From Marthasterias glacialis (lineage: Eukaryota; Echinodermata; Asteroidea; Forcipulatida; Asteriidae): a stretch of DNA of 64,000 nucleotides. The position numbers were made by a program, and so were the translations under genes. The notes under the pieces are model-generated. The model saw nothing but the letters and a program-made list of their open reading frames with translations, was not told the origin of the DNA and searched no databases. The stretch spans positions 19,230,559 to 19,294,558 of the forward strand of contig OU452222.1 in assembly GCA_911728455.2 (NCBI GenBank), in the 5' to 3' direction. Positions 49,901 to 62,100 of the stretch are shown piece after piece; the stretch's first letter is position 1; the number at the start of each line of letters is the position of its first letter.

Positions 49901-52900
49901 TAACACATTTAAGTGAACATGAACAAAATTCCAATGTGAGTAATTGCTTCATGACAATATTTAGACAAGGTGTCCTGTGAGCGAGTCAAGACTTTGATGT
50001 ATGGCATCTTTAAACCAGTCACAGCAACATGAATTCATCCGTATGAGACCAGTTTTTAAGTTGACGCTCTTGTAAGTTAACATTTTCCTGGGTTACAGCA
50101 CCGAAATCAAATGTAAAGAGGGCAGGTAAAGGGTAACTAAACAGGGATGAAATTCCTCCAGATTTCTGGATTTTACAAAATTATGAATTTTTTGAACTAA
50201 AACCCCAAAATTGTTTTTGTAATTTATTTATTTATTTATATTAATGTCATTTACATACATCCAGGCCCTTGTGAAGCCTTAACACAGTACATGTACTGTT
50301 GTTTGACTACACCAAGGTGCTTGCCCCATCTACATTTAAGCACAGAATGCTGCCATTGATACGGGTTATGGCGTGGTTGGTAGCCACCAAACCCTCCATC
50401 GGTGTTTCGTGGATTTTTCATTTTCATCCACTCTCATCCCTGAACTTATTTCTCAAGCTGGCGAGCAGATATTAACACCGCATAACAACTTCCTCCTCAG
50501 ACATGTCATGGATCTACCGACGGGGTACCAACAGCAGCCAAGTTCAGAGGTGCGTCGGGCTCGTCCTAATAAAGAAGTGATCACCCATATTGTTGCCAAG
50601 AAATTGACAGCTGGAATGATCCAGGTGAATGATATGTTGTTTTTGGAAATCGCAACAAAAGAATTGTTTGAAAAAAATGACTGCAGTCTAGACATACACA
50701 GGTTTAAAGCTGTCTTTCCAAACATTATTTTGGTCACAACGTGAACTTTCTCAAAGGTCGTTTTAAGGTCACAAATATGTAGGGCTGATTTAAGGGGGAA
50801 GGGTGTAAGTGGCCGTCTTTTTCTTACTCTTTACCTTACAATGAATCAGAAGGTAAGCCCATCATGGGTGATCTTGTTTGGTTTTGGGGGTAGGATGTTG
50901 TCTGTTGGGTATTCCACCCTTTTTTTGTTTATCTTTGAGGAGTATTGGCCAAATATGCTAGCTTATGTACAGGGGACATCCCTAGCAACTTAGTGTTAAC
51001 TTTGCTGAATTTTGACAGGACCTGCAGCTACCAGCAGACACGGTGATTGAGGCTCACACCACTCCAGTCTCGGCACTGTCTTGTTGCTATGACAACGATA
51101 CCATACTCATCTTTCCCGGGATGTACACCGAAGATACATGCTACTCATTGGATCAGTCCATTTCCATCCGGGGTATTTCACTCTTATTCTTCTGTTTTCT
51201 AACGTAGACCTCATGCTGCCGCCATCTTTCTTAGAAGTAAAACAATGACAAAGTAATAAGAAATACATGTATGCGCAGTGCCCAGGATGGGCAATTCAGA
51301 GAAAATGATCCCACCAGGCTGAACACGGGAAAAACAGAAGGTTCCCAGCGGGAACTGGTTAAACTAAAAGGGAAAGAAAATGCACACCCGCTTTTGTTTT
51401 CACCTCAAGGGTATCTTCTAAAACGTTTTCTCTTGACGTTGTCCGTTTTCAGGTATTGGTAATCCGGAAAATGTCATCTTAAGCTACCAGGAGTCTGGCT
51501 GTAGTTTCCTGGAGTGCAACGCTCACAGCCTGACCCTGAGTAACTTGACATTTGTTGACGAGACAGGCTCAGCCATTGAGGGCGTCCTCAGAGTGCAGCG
51601 CGGCACGACTAGCGTGACGGACTGCAGCTTTGTTTGCAGTGTGTCCGGTTTGGTCGTTTCCAATGGATGTCTCAACATGAAGAACTGTCAAATACAGGGG
51701 GCACAGGTGAGGTGGAAGAATAAATAAACATAAACATTCAATTCAAGCTCTCATTTTTTTTTTTAACAATATTAAAAGCTGACATACCTTTTTCATTTTA
51801 AATAAAAAATAGAAAAATATAAGCAAACAAAATTATGAGATTGTTTGACCTCATATTTAAAATTCATTTGAAGAAATGCAGCACTTTTGATTTACTGACT
51901 TTTTACTAGTTACAAACATGTCCTGGGCCCAATTTCTGCTTACTGTAAGCGAAAAATTGGTGCTTACCAAAACATAAAATTGCTTAACATAAGTGTATTT
52001 CAGAGGTTAGCAAGTGATTTGTGCTTGTGCGCATTCGTACAGTACATCACGTCACTAAGCACTCTTGGCTTACACAGTTAGCGCAGAAATTTGACATTTA
52101 CCCTGTAAGCGTAGAACGGTGACCGTAAGCGCAGAATTCCACGGTAAGCAGAGCCATGAAATTGGGCCCTGTGGGCACATCTAAAAATAAGTAAGGTTTT
52201 TTTTTCTCACAAAGCTTAAAGGTAGAGAAATCAGGATTGGTGTTCATCCCCCGATTTGTTTTCAAGTATCAGTCTGAAAGCTTACTGATTATGAAGTTTA
52301 CAGTCATACCAGTACCAATCTTTCCATAGAAACATTTCTGTCTGAAACACTGTCCTAGTTGAGAAAACTTGAAGACCCCAATTTTAATTTTGATTGTAAC
52401 AATCAAAATTAAGGACAATATGTTTACAAGCTGAAAAGTGTGCATGTTTTTTTCACAATTTTCTCCCGACTCTGAAGACAGACTGTACCCAAATTTTCCC
52501 AGGTTTGTTTGTTCATTTACGAATTGAGTCGCACAAAGTAAGAACACTGCACGATCAGCTTTACCAATCCTATATTTTAACTTTAAATTAAGAGAAGATT
52601 GTTTGTCTTGAAATGAAGGAAGCCGGAGTGACAGCATTGCCAGGGTCAACACTAACTATGACCGGTTGTCACATCAGAGGGACTACAGATGAGAATAAGA
52701 AAGAACGACAGTCAGATGGTGAAGGATATGGACTTGTCATCGAGGTAGCTAACTAGACATCCATGAAGTGTTTTTGATAACTGTAGGGCACAATGTTACT
52801 TTAAGAAATCAAGTTTTGACCAATGTGGAAAGTAGAATGTGGAAAGCCACAGGTCGCTCTTGACATAGTAAAAAACAGAAAACATTCCCTGTATAGGTTT

Positions 52901-54102
52901 ACAAACGCATTTAATGGAGCAACAATACGGCCATTTTGACCTCAATGAGGGCACTGTTGTACATATCTCTAAGCGACTCACGACATCAGACGCATAAGGT
53001 CTATTGCAACTTCCAGCTTATGTATTAACAACCGATTCGCCTAGCCCTTGTAGGTTATAAACGAGCCGCCAATAAACCTCCCATGATACTATCATGGTAT
53101 CATGATAGACAATCCACTCTATATAAGCAAGGTGGATTGTGATATCATGATACGTGACCGCCCCGCTTATAAGCTACCGTGGCTAGTCGAATTGGGTGGT
53201 ATTTTTTGCTGGTTTCCTTTTTACCCGGTTGTGTAGTGCCATGGCAAACTGAAAAACACAAAGGTTTATTAGCTAAACAGTTTGTTGTTCTTTAGACCAT
53301 AAGAACACAAGGGAGATGGGCAAAAGCCTAGGTAGCATGACTCGGGGGGGGGGGGGGGGGGGCGGGGGGCTGGACTGATGTCAGGTCACTATCAACCATT
53401 GGAACATGTCCTATCAACGTTACATTCTGTCTTGTTTTTTGCTTTTTTGTGGTGTCGTTTTGTCCACTCATTGGTTTGCTTAACTGCTTGCTTTTTGGCT
53501 TTATACTACCACAAGCTCTTCCTTATTGGGGATGTGCAGCCTTCAGTTAATCCCATTGCCATACTACTGTTTGAGTTGCACTTGTATCTCTATAGACCCG
53601 TTTCACTGACGTCACATTTCCATAGCAACACGGGAGGTCTGCCATTTTATTATGCCCATGTTCGATACGTTGCGTTTCTTAGCACATGTTCGTGCAGTTT
53701 CAGCAACGTGATGCGCGTGTAAGTACTCCAGCATTGGGAGCGATGACATTTTGACCTCATCTGAAAAGGGATTATGGATGCACCAATGACTCTGAATTGG
53801 AAATACATTTTCCAAAGTGAATTTTTTGACAAACGCGTTCCTTTTTTCTGCAGACGCAGCAAAGCAAGGCAGGCAACAACAGCACGAGCAAGACCAGCGT
53901 GAGTCTGCAAGAGACTAAGATTGAACACAACACAGGATCTGGGATACTACTGAGAGTCTGGTCATCTGACAAACAACAGAACCCTCAGGCAGTTGACCTT
54001 GATGACCTTTGCTCTATGACCTCTATCGACCTCAAGGTCAAGGATAGTGACCTCGGTGGGAATAAGAGAGGAGTTGCCATGGTAGCAAAGTACATAAACT
54101 AG
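43952..54102 (+). CDS. SHCBP1: SHCBP1 / nessun dorma family protein
   Basis: Family members bind centralspindlin and act at the midbody in cytokinesis (fly Nessun dorma); mammalian SHCBP1 also binds the Shc SH2 domain. Ten exons: 43952-44431, 45699-45818, 46000-46094, 48225-48317, 49282-49530, 50501-50624, 51019-51172, 51453-51706, 52619-52744, 53854-54102. The sum is 1944 nt, 647 aa (human 672). A charged, Ser-rich N-terminus (1-95) precedes the conserved domain (MPEVFNFENLTCQDRYDDI, DILADCKPFQVQQ, VVEHIRFFFKYIWR, EPRLKL). A coiled, acidic segment follows (about 300-340). A right-handed beta-helix with NMKNCQIQGAQ-type rungs runs from about 388 to the end. All introns are GT-AG. The exon at 52619 has a weak polypyrimidine tract but matches the family directly after GAQ. 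Start context AAAAATG is good. It could equally be named SHCBP1L; the invertebrate gene is likely ancestral to both. Confidence 0.92.
44537..44704. mobile_element. Long-arm foldback element in SHCBP1 intron 1
   Basis: GATACCGCCATCTTGGAATTG pairs with CAATTTCAAGATGGCGGTATC, and the pairing continues inward through ATGAATGGAATTTGGC / GCCAAATTCATTCAT and the CACGTG and AGAGGTCA segments. The arms exceed 60 bp, so the transcript would form a strong hairpin. Confidence 0.8.
45464..45638. mobile_element. hAT-type MITE, copy B
   Basis: CAGTGGCGTAACCAGAG at the left and GTCTGGTTATGCCTCTG at the right are inverted. It is flanked by a perfect 8-bp duplication, CCCCCACC (45456-45463 and 45639-45646). 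It contains a long C run at about 45488-45507. It is inserted 60 bp before SHCBP1 exon 2. Confidence 0.85.
46136..46765 (+). repeat. (CAT/CAC)n trinucleotide-rich microsatellite
   Basis: About 630 bp of interrupted CAT, CAC, TCA and ACC triplets in SHCBP1 intron 3, beginning 40 bp after exon 3. It creates long open frames rich in His/Thr/Ser on plus and Val/Met on minus, which are artefacts of the repeat. Confidence 0.95.
47507..47894. mobile_element. TTAA-flanked element with AGGCA/TGCCT ends
   Basis: Between TTAA at 47503-47506 and TTAA at 47895-47898 lies a 388-bp segment starting AGGCAAAGTATACCTTTGG and ending CCAAACGTATGCAATGCCT, imperfectly inverted. An internal GAGAAGCGTTACGGC / GCCATAACGCTTCTC hairpin sits at about 47694-47727. 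Different sequence from the other TTAA family. Confidence 0.7.
48616..49166 (+). mobile_element. TTAA-family MITE, copy 4
   Basis: Left end CAACTAGTTGGCACCCGATG; right end CCCGGCGGCAACTGGTTAA. It shares the full internal order with the copy at 14152-14759 (CATTGTGTAAAATCGGAATAC, GAGGCTT..ATTGTTTATTC, CCAGCCATGGTTC, CTCTCAAAGAAAAATGATTCC). SHCBP1 intron 4, ending about 115 bp before exon 5. Confidence 0.75.
51285..51362 (+). mobile_element. TTAA-family MITE, right end only
   Basis: AAAATGATCCCACCAGGCTG and GCGGGAACTGGTTAA match the right end of the family. It lies about 90 bp before the SHCBP1 exon at 51453. Confidence 0.65.
51925..52169. mobile_element. GGGCCCAATTTC-type MITE, complete copy
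   Basis: GGGCCCAATTTCTGCTTAC at the left and CATGAAATTGGGCCC at the right are inverted. The interior has repeated GTAAGC motifs (TGTAAGCG, GGTAAGCA). SHCBP1 intron 8. Confidence 0.75.
52231..52573. mobile_element. Relative of the TA-flanked MITE at 8501
   Basis: Shares TCAGTCTGAAAGCTTACTG, TTGTAACAATC..AAATTAAGG, AAGCTGAAAAGTGTGC and CTTTACCAATCCTATA with the 8501-9001 copy. The left end is degraded. It ends about 45 bp before SHCBP1 exon 9, which may explain that exon's poor polypyrimidine tract. Confidence 0.7.
53031..53196. mobile_element. Foldback element in SHCBP1 intron 9
   Basis: CGATTCGCCTAGCCCTTGTAG pairs with CTACCGTGGCTAGTCGAATT; the inner arms GGTTATAAACGAGCCGCC / GGCGGGG..CTTATAAGC and the CATGATA palindromes continue inward. 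Confidence 0.7.
53345..53369 (+). repeat. Poly-G tract
   Basis: A G homopolymer interrupted by one C, in SHCBP1 intron 9. Confidence 0.85.
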
Positions 54103-56119
54103 CTGTATTGATTTGGGGAGTTGTCATTTGGAGAAAGTAGTTGTATTCAAAGTTTAAACAGAAGTCTGTCAATGATGACAATAATCTTTAAAGTTCACGT
54201 TTTTCAAAACGTTAAACAGATATCCATTATTGTTCACACTAATCTTTCAAGTTCAATTTTTTTGAAAAGTTTAAACAGAGATCTGTCATTGTTGACACAA
54301 ATCAAGAAAAGTTGAAACAGATGTCTGTCATTGACACAAATCTTAAAAATTCAACTTTTTAAAGAAAGGTTGAAATAAATATGTCAGTGTTGATCTGACA
54401 CAAATCTTAAAGTTAAATTTTAAAAATAAAGACAAATTATTCTACACTTTGCACATTTTGTTCTCTACTTGTAAATGTTTTGCCCTGTTGAAGTGCATGA
54501 CCTTGTTTCCTTCACACGCTAAAGCAATGTACTTGGTTCCTCAAAACATTCGGACACGAGGCAAGACTTGCAGAGTCTACCCAAGACGTTCATCGTTACT
54601 TTAAATAAAACGAGGTGTCATTTCTTAAGGAATTAATTCAGAATTTTTAGTGATTTATTTAACTTGAATGTGAATTACATTATATGTATATGTTACTGTG
54701 TTAAATGAGAGCTAAACATTTTGATATAATTCCCTCATATATAAAAATAGGCTGTCAAATTTATTTAAGTGTATCAAATCTGACAGTTATATTCTTGAGT
54801 AACACAATAATTTTCTGCTAGCACAAAATATAAAATTTATGTTTTTCTTTTATTTTTTATTTATTTATTTATTATTATTATTGTAAGTGTATCAAATCTG
54901 AAAGACAATTATATTCTTGAGGCTCATTTAAAAAGAGAAAGATTTCCTGAAATAAAACTTTGAAAGTAACAATAATTTTCTGCAAGCACAAAATATAAAA
55001 TTTATAATGTTTTTTATTTTTTTATTTTTATTTATTTATTTTTATTATTATTATTTTTTTGGGGGAGGGGAACAAAAGCTTTGTTGAACTTCAATTTAAT
55101 TACGATACTACATCTGATTTTCACCTAAAGTTTAATTTCAGTAACAGACATCAAAGAAAGAAGACTGCACCGTTGTGCTTCTTGTAAACTTGCGTAATTC
55201 GTTCTCTTAGCAAAGGACCTGGGCCCAATTTCATGAAGCTGGTAACCAGAAAATATCACCCAGCAGAAAACCAGTTATGACCAATGAACATTGCATAGTA
55301 CTTTAACTGGTAACCACTAAGTGTAATAACCCTGCGACCTAGATGTTTCATTCTAGAAAGTTCATTGTTTATTACTTCTGGACTTTGACATGTTTGACAT
55401 GTTGATGAAGTATGGGTCCCTAAGCAGCCCCATTTCACTATGGTCCCTTGACAGGACTCCCACTTTAGTACTCTTGGTATTTAACCTTTGATCCTACACT
55501 CCTGCCTTTGAAGTATTGCCGATTAGCCCATATGTTTTTCATTGTATGATGACTGTTCTAACCAGTTTTTCCTTTAGCTAGTGCCAAGTGTAGATCGAAT
55601 AAATGTTTGCTCTCTAGCTCTAGTAAGTTTAGTCTGATTCCTATTTGATTTGTACACTATTCGTGCATTTGAGTATATAACAGTATTATTTGTTTGTGCT
55701 AAAACAGTTTTCTGTGCGTAACATAAGTATATATTTTTTTTTTTTTTTTTTTTTGGGGGGGGGGACCTTTTTACCTGAGATTATTCTGTATAATATTGTA
55801 CGACTTTTAAATCCTTCAGGCAAACTAACATCCCATGATACCAGGGAAATTTCAATGCTCCGCTTTCCGTAAGCAAAAAAAGAAATAAATTACCACTTAC
55901 AGTAGCAGAACAATTCGCGCTTAATGTAAGCATACTTCACAGATTAGCAAGAAATTTGTATTTGTGCGTGTGTGTACTTTGGCATGAATGCGCATTCTTC
56001 GCTTAAACAGCAGAAATTCAGCGCTAACCCTGTCAGCTGAGAATGGTGACTGTAAACGGAGAGATCCAGTGTATACGCGGAGCCATGAAATATGCCCTAG
56101 CCATAGAAAGGTCAACCAT
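54103..56119. other. Convergent intergenic gap, SHCBP1 and XDH 3' ends
   Basis: After the SHCBP1 stop there is a loose tandem series (54130-54420) of units holding AAACAGA..TCTGTCA, TTGACACAAATCTTAAAG and TTCAACTTTTT, about 60 bp apart. AT-rich DNA with two similar halves (about 54770-54870 and 54890-55010, sharing TAATTTTCTGCTAGCACAAA-like text) follows. Pieces of the GGGCCCAATTTCA family lie at 55220-55310 and 55870-56100; the latter ends at the XDH stop codon. No coding exon seen. Confidence 0.55.
54425..54609 (+). terminator. Candidate SHCBP1 poly(A) signals
   Basis: AATAAA at 54425-54430 and 54604-54609 lie 320-510 nt after the SHCBP1 stop. Which is used cannot be decided from sequence. 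Confidence 0.4.
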
Positions 56120-59100
56120 CTATGGACGCACAAAGAATGGACGATATGTCCCCGGCTCTGGAGCAGGAAACTGCAAAAAATAAGAAAACAAACAAACAAA
56201 ACATAAATGGAGTGTGCAAGCTTACAAACTGCAATCAGTGACTTGTATTAAGTTTTCTGTGCTATTTTATTTCTAAGTGTCAGTTGACCACATTAGTAAG
56301 TCATGTTTTTACAATGGACAACAGAGTGTGAGAAAATACAAAACTGGCGACTCCAGCCAGTAAATCATTTGGATAAATAGTCCATATTTGTAAGGCATTT
56401 ATTAAATTTTATAGAACAATGCCTTTGGAGAAACATAATTACACCAAGAATTAAAACAGAGACAAAAACTAAATGCAACGTTGTCAGAAATCTTAAAGGG
56501 ACAGATTGCCTTAAAATCTCTTATAATTTTGCTGTTTAAAATAGCTCCTTATCCTTTTAAAGAGTTGTTCATGCAATAAAACACCTACAGTGTGTTGTAA
56601 TTAGTAAATAGTGATTCAAAAACATAAAAGTTGCCTCTGGAAAATACAACCAGCAGAACCATACACACAGTCTGCCATTTCGTGGAGTCAAAACTTTGGT
56701 TCTGCAAAATGGCGGACCGCGTTCCGTCACGAAAATTAAACAAAAACCACACAATTTCAAGGGATATTTATGTGTGTGAATCATTATATTCTACGTTTAA
56801 ATATCTTCCCAACCATATCATTTTCATAACAAACACTTTGTATAGCCCCTTTTAGTGTCCGATCCTAAGGTAATGTTTCCCTGTAAATGCCTAGCTAGGA
56901 CTGTCAGCTTCATACCTGCTTGGTGAACTTGTCTTGGCAGGCCATGCGGATCCTCTCTGCTGTAGCCGGGCAGTCCAGACGAAAGACTCCCTGGGTGCCT
57001 TCATCCTCCCTAGCAGACATGATCGCATCCTTGATGGCAAAGTAGATGGAGGCAGCTAGAAAGAGCGGGGGCTCTCCTACGGCCTGCAAGAAATGTGTTT
57101 TTTTTCCTTCATAAAATCACTTCATCCATTCTTTTTTTTAGAACCATCACAACTCATGCAGAGATTTCATTTCATTTCAGTTATTGATTTCACAGGATAA
57201 ACGATCATAAGAAATCAAAATAGAAACATATACATATAAATTATTAAAAAAACAAAACAAGGAATTGCACTAGGTAAGACTTAAATAAAACAAACACCCA
57301 AGTAAATAAACAATCAGGCAAAAACAAACAAGACAGTGCCTCCTGAGGATTGCAAAAAAAAAAAAAAAAAAAAGACTAAACTACTATCTAGTTGCTCTCC
57401 AAGCACTGCCAGAAAAACAACAAACAACGAAACAGCAGACAAGAACTCAAAAACATCCCCAAAGTAGCTACAAAAAAAAGAGTGAAATAAACAAATAAGG
57501 CCCAAAAGTCCTGCAAGGGAATTAAAAGAGCAATGAAAATGCAAACAACAGTAAAAAAAACTAAACAAAACAAAAGATTATTTCCACTGCAAGCCCGACT
57601 CGGAGCTTGAGTCCAGTGTACTTGACCACTTGGCCACGACATGCTATTATTGTATGGGCGAGGTATTTTTTCTTTTTTTCCTTAGTACAGGGGAAATAAA
57701 AATTTCTACTGCAACATTTCAATAAGGGGCACCAAGGCAAAGACCAGGGTCATGGAGGCAATTTCCTCCATGCCTCCATGACGTAGCAGGGATGCACTGC
57801 GTTAAGTCAAACCCTGTCAGACTGCATCCATGCAAAGTTTCAAAATTAATCTATCTCATGTAAATAACACTGTCATCTTATTCAACTGTCTTTAAAATGA
57901 GTGTTAACTCAAGAAGGACTTGGCATATCATCTCCAAACTTGATGTGTGGATTGGTCTTGGGATCCCTCAGAAGTCTTACTGTGTTTGGACAGGTCAAAT
58001 GTGGAGGTCAATATGGCTAAAATAGAAAGTGGTATTTGCACAATCAAAGAGAAAATAGGGTTGTAAATTGGTCTTGCTACATTGCCTTCTTTGAGCACTG
58101 TCTTTATTAATGACATTAAAACAATACAGTGCTATCACACAACGATGTAGATAAGGGTAAAACCGAAATATATTTATACGATAATTAGTTATCACACATG
58201 CTCCTCCAAAATAAATAACAGTAAAACAAATTCTAAATAGAGGGACATTCAAAAGCACAGATCAATTGCGCATTACATAGCCAAAAATTAATAAAAATGA
58301 ACTAGGTCTACAAAAAAATACAACTACAAACTTGAAAACTACAACTACAAGCTAGGTCGAAGATGATCAAGCTGGTCGTACTTTTGATAAAGAACTCACC
58401 TTAGAGGAGCAGATGGCAAAGGGGTTCGGCGCTCTGGTCAGTAGGCTGACGTTAAACTCTGCAGGGATGTCATCAAAGCCTGGGATCTTGTAGAATCCTG
58501 GGCCGGAGGTCAAAAGTTGACCTGCTGGGGTCACTCGGTAATCTTCCATGACGAACATACCGTATCCTTGGACGAAGGCTCCTTCAATCTGTCCGAGACA
58601 AAGGAAATGAGCTCAAGCTTCATCAACGATTGCTGCTTATTTCCTTTGTCTTTCTTATACAAAGTCACTGTGAGGTCAACAATTTGCTTTCTATTATTTG
58701 TGTTTTTTTACCCATACACCAATGTGTGTTAAGCACTGTGTACTCAGTACTTTCCCCCCGAGTCCTGTGGAAAAAATTCACAGGCATATTCCTCGGGTGG
58801 GATTCGAACCCACATCCCCCGTCATTTTAGAGTAGATGTCTTACTGAGTATACAATGCTTAACACACATCGGTGTATGGGTAAAAAAAACCACAAATAAT
58901 ATTCTTTACCCCTAATGCAAAAATTAATATCACTTTGTTTTCTGTCTTTCAAAAAGTTCTTGATAGCTAAAATAAAAAAGCCTCATATAAACTAATAGTA
59001 CATTCATAAATGCAGTCCTTACGTCTGTATAAAACCCTCACACTCAGCCTTTGCTGATAAATATGCATTTATTTCCAGAAGAAAATATGCTCCAAAGGAT

Positions 59101-62100
59101 AAACTTAATTCAAAATAAAAAGGATAAACCATGAAATATCTAGAAAGTCTGATGCAGCAACATATCTTACATTTTTTTTCTGTTTGGGGCATCTAACCGA
59201 GATGCACTAAAAAATAACATAGATACTCAGCAAAAGTTTCAACTAAATTTTGACTTCAAAAGTCGGGTTCAAATATGTCTTACTTTGGGTATATTTCAAC
59301 TTTGATGTAACTTTACTTAACTTTTGTTTAGAAATCCTTTATAATCCTTCAAGCAGCACAAATTCTTTATCATCGTGTATTATTTGATTAGACTGTAGAC
59401 TGGGGATAAGTTCCACACCAACCTAAACGTTTAACTTATGTCAATAATATATCATAATTTGGGAGGTTAATCATCCTATTCCTTACTCCCAGCTGAGAAT
59501 CTGAATTGTGAAGGATGCGGCCACAACATGTTTGAGCTACAGGTGTGCAAGGGTGCCTTTGGCAGCCAACCACATCAACCCATATATGACCACGAAGCAC
59601 AGCCAGAAATTGCAAGCGTTTCATTTTTCCAGAAGGAGGAAAACCGGAGGGCCCGTAGAAAAACCCTCGCTGCACAGGAGAGAACCAACTCACAACTCCT
59701 CACATATGGCCCTAGCCGGGAATAAAACCAGGGCCACAGAGGTGAGAGGAGAAAGCTTTACGCACAAGCCACCCATGCCACCCCCCCCCCCACTAATCAC
59801 GTTTATTCACAAATATAAATCAAATCCATTCGTACCTGTCCAATGTCAATGGCTGGGTTGAGACTGTCTCCTACATCAATCACGATATCAGTCCTCAAGA
59901 CCTGATGGTCCCCGGTCAGGCAGTCAATCTCAACCTCCGACACCGCCACACCGTACACAAAATAGTTGTAGGGATTCCCCAGGCTGGCTTCCCAATCAAA
60001 ATGCTGGTGGGACGCCCTATTCAAAATAATAATAATGAAACAATGAAAAACAAATTAGTATATAAAAAACAAATGACAATTAAATAGTTATAACAACTTG
60101 ATAAAACAAAAACTCAAAATGTTTCCTTTGAGCACTAATTCTAGTTAGTGACATTGAAACAATGCAGTGCTATCACACACCGATGTAGATAAGGGTAAAA
60201 CCAATTTATAAGTTAATACTAAACAAGTGTGAGTGAAATACAAGAAAATGTACCACTTCCCCTGCCTCACATATCCAACAAGTTGTTGGCTGTGATCAAC
60301 CATCTTAAACAGCCCATGATTCTGCGATACAATTGGGTCTAGTCAGCTTGCACAATAGTCAAAAATTTGTGAAATATTCAGCGCAATCTGTCCTGTCTGT
60401 GTGGGTGAAATGAAGCATCACACAGCGTGTGCATACTCTGTGCACACTCAGCAGTGGAATGTCCATATGACCTTTGTTCGGGTATTCCGATTTTACACAA
60501 TGGCATGTTTCAACATCGGCCGAAGGCTGTCTCGAAAAAAATATTTTTTAGGGTACAAATCAGCTGATACCAACAGGTTAAAAAGGAGTAAGGAAAGAGA
60601 CTCACTTGAAGAATCCAGTAGTTGATAAGCTCACCCTCTGATAGTATGCAGCATCCACCTAAAAATTCATCAAACAAAAGCAGTTGTAGGATTTGAAACT
60701 TTGCATGGTGGAGATACAATCTAGTAAGGTTTGCAGTAACACCATGTACATGAGTAGGATTTAACTTTGTATGGTGGAGATACAATCTAGTAAGGTTTGC
60801 AGTAACACCATGTACATGAGTAGGATTTGAAACTTTGATGGTGGAGATACAATCTAGTGAGGTTTGCAGTAACACCATGTACATGAGTAGGATTTGAAAC
60901 TTTGCATGGTGGAGATACAACCTAGTAAGGTTTGCAGTAACACCATGTACAAGAAAATAATCTCTTTGAGCATATCACTTTGTTAGCGCTGATCACACAG
61001 TCACTGGTTTATTCGCTTTGGGAATTGCCGAGAATACCGAAATAAAGGTGATTGCACAAAATTTAAAAACTTTTTTTGACAAGTTTATTATTTTTTTTGG
61101 GGGGGGGACTTCAACTGGTGGAATTTTATTGAATGCTCATCCACTTTAATCAGAGGATCGTTCCTCCTGAATCATCACAAGACCTGGGATTACCACAATA
61201 ATAATAGTATCAACAATTTATATGGCGCTAAAATGATACAGGGATGAGAATTGATGTCTGTGAAAATTCTTGAAAATGGCTTCTGGGCTTGGGTCCCCCA
61301 ATATTGTAGACCCTAAACCACCTAGATGTTTCCAGGTTTACAGACGCCGAGCATCATCAGAAATACAAACCCATTGTTTGGACACAATGTGGACTTTTTA
61401 TCTCTCCCTTTGGTGACTGCTTTACTTCTTTCAATAAAGTTGTAATGCTCAAGGAGATTTAGAAAAATATCCTGAAAACTCACATCCCTGGTCTTATTTG
61501 AAAGGCACTGAGGTGACCTTACCCATTTTTCCCAGGATCCTTTAGGGTCCTCCAGCATGAATGGTTCCAAGCGATTCAGTAGTATCTCACAGGCATCCTG
61601 GATTGAGAGGAAAAATCCCATACGGAGATCGGATATGGTCAAGATCAATCAAGTTTTTCAACTTCAAAGACCCCAAAAATGACATCATGCAATTTTTTTT
61701 TAAATATCAAATCTTTTAGCATATGGGAAGATTTAGCAAATGTGGCAAAAGAGATGAATAAATTATAACAAACAAACATCAATGGGAGACTTTTGAGGAT
61801 GCTAGTCGGCAGCAGACTTACCAGGTAAATCCACTGTTCTCAGATATGTGCGCATGCTCAGAACTACGCACAGACAATGGAAATTTAATTGGTAAGTCTG
61901 CTGCCACCTAGCGTCCCAAAGTCTCCTTATACAACTTGCCACAACAATTTCTGACATTCAGGTTTCTTGTGGCTTGGGATGAGTACTCTCGTAGAATCAC
62001 CAAACACATTACCAGGTGTGAGAGTCAATGCTGACAAAAAGGTCTGAAACTAGAATCCCAATTTAAGGAGGTATGTTGAAATGCAGGCCTTGATCTTAAC

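Noticed and set aside
56911-56915. TGA right after the XDH exon ending ..DKFTKQV as the true stop
   Set aside because: GTATGA fits a splice donor, and the exon at 56120-56170 restores the family's PEPG..VRP C-terminus with an excellent acceptor, so the spliced form is preferred.
59508-59861. 117-codon plus-strand open frame
   Set aside because: It lies mostly in an XDH intron, partly antisense to exon 59836-60016, with no recognisable domain.
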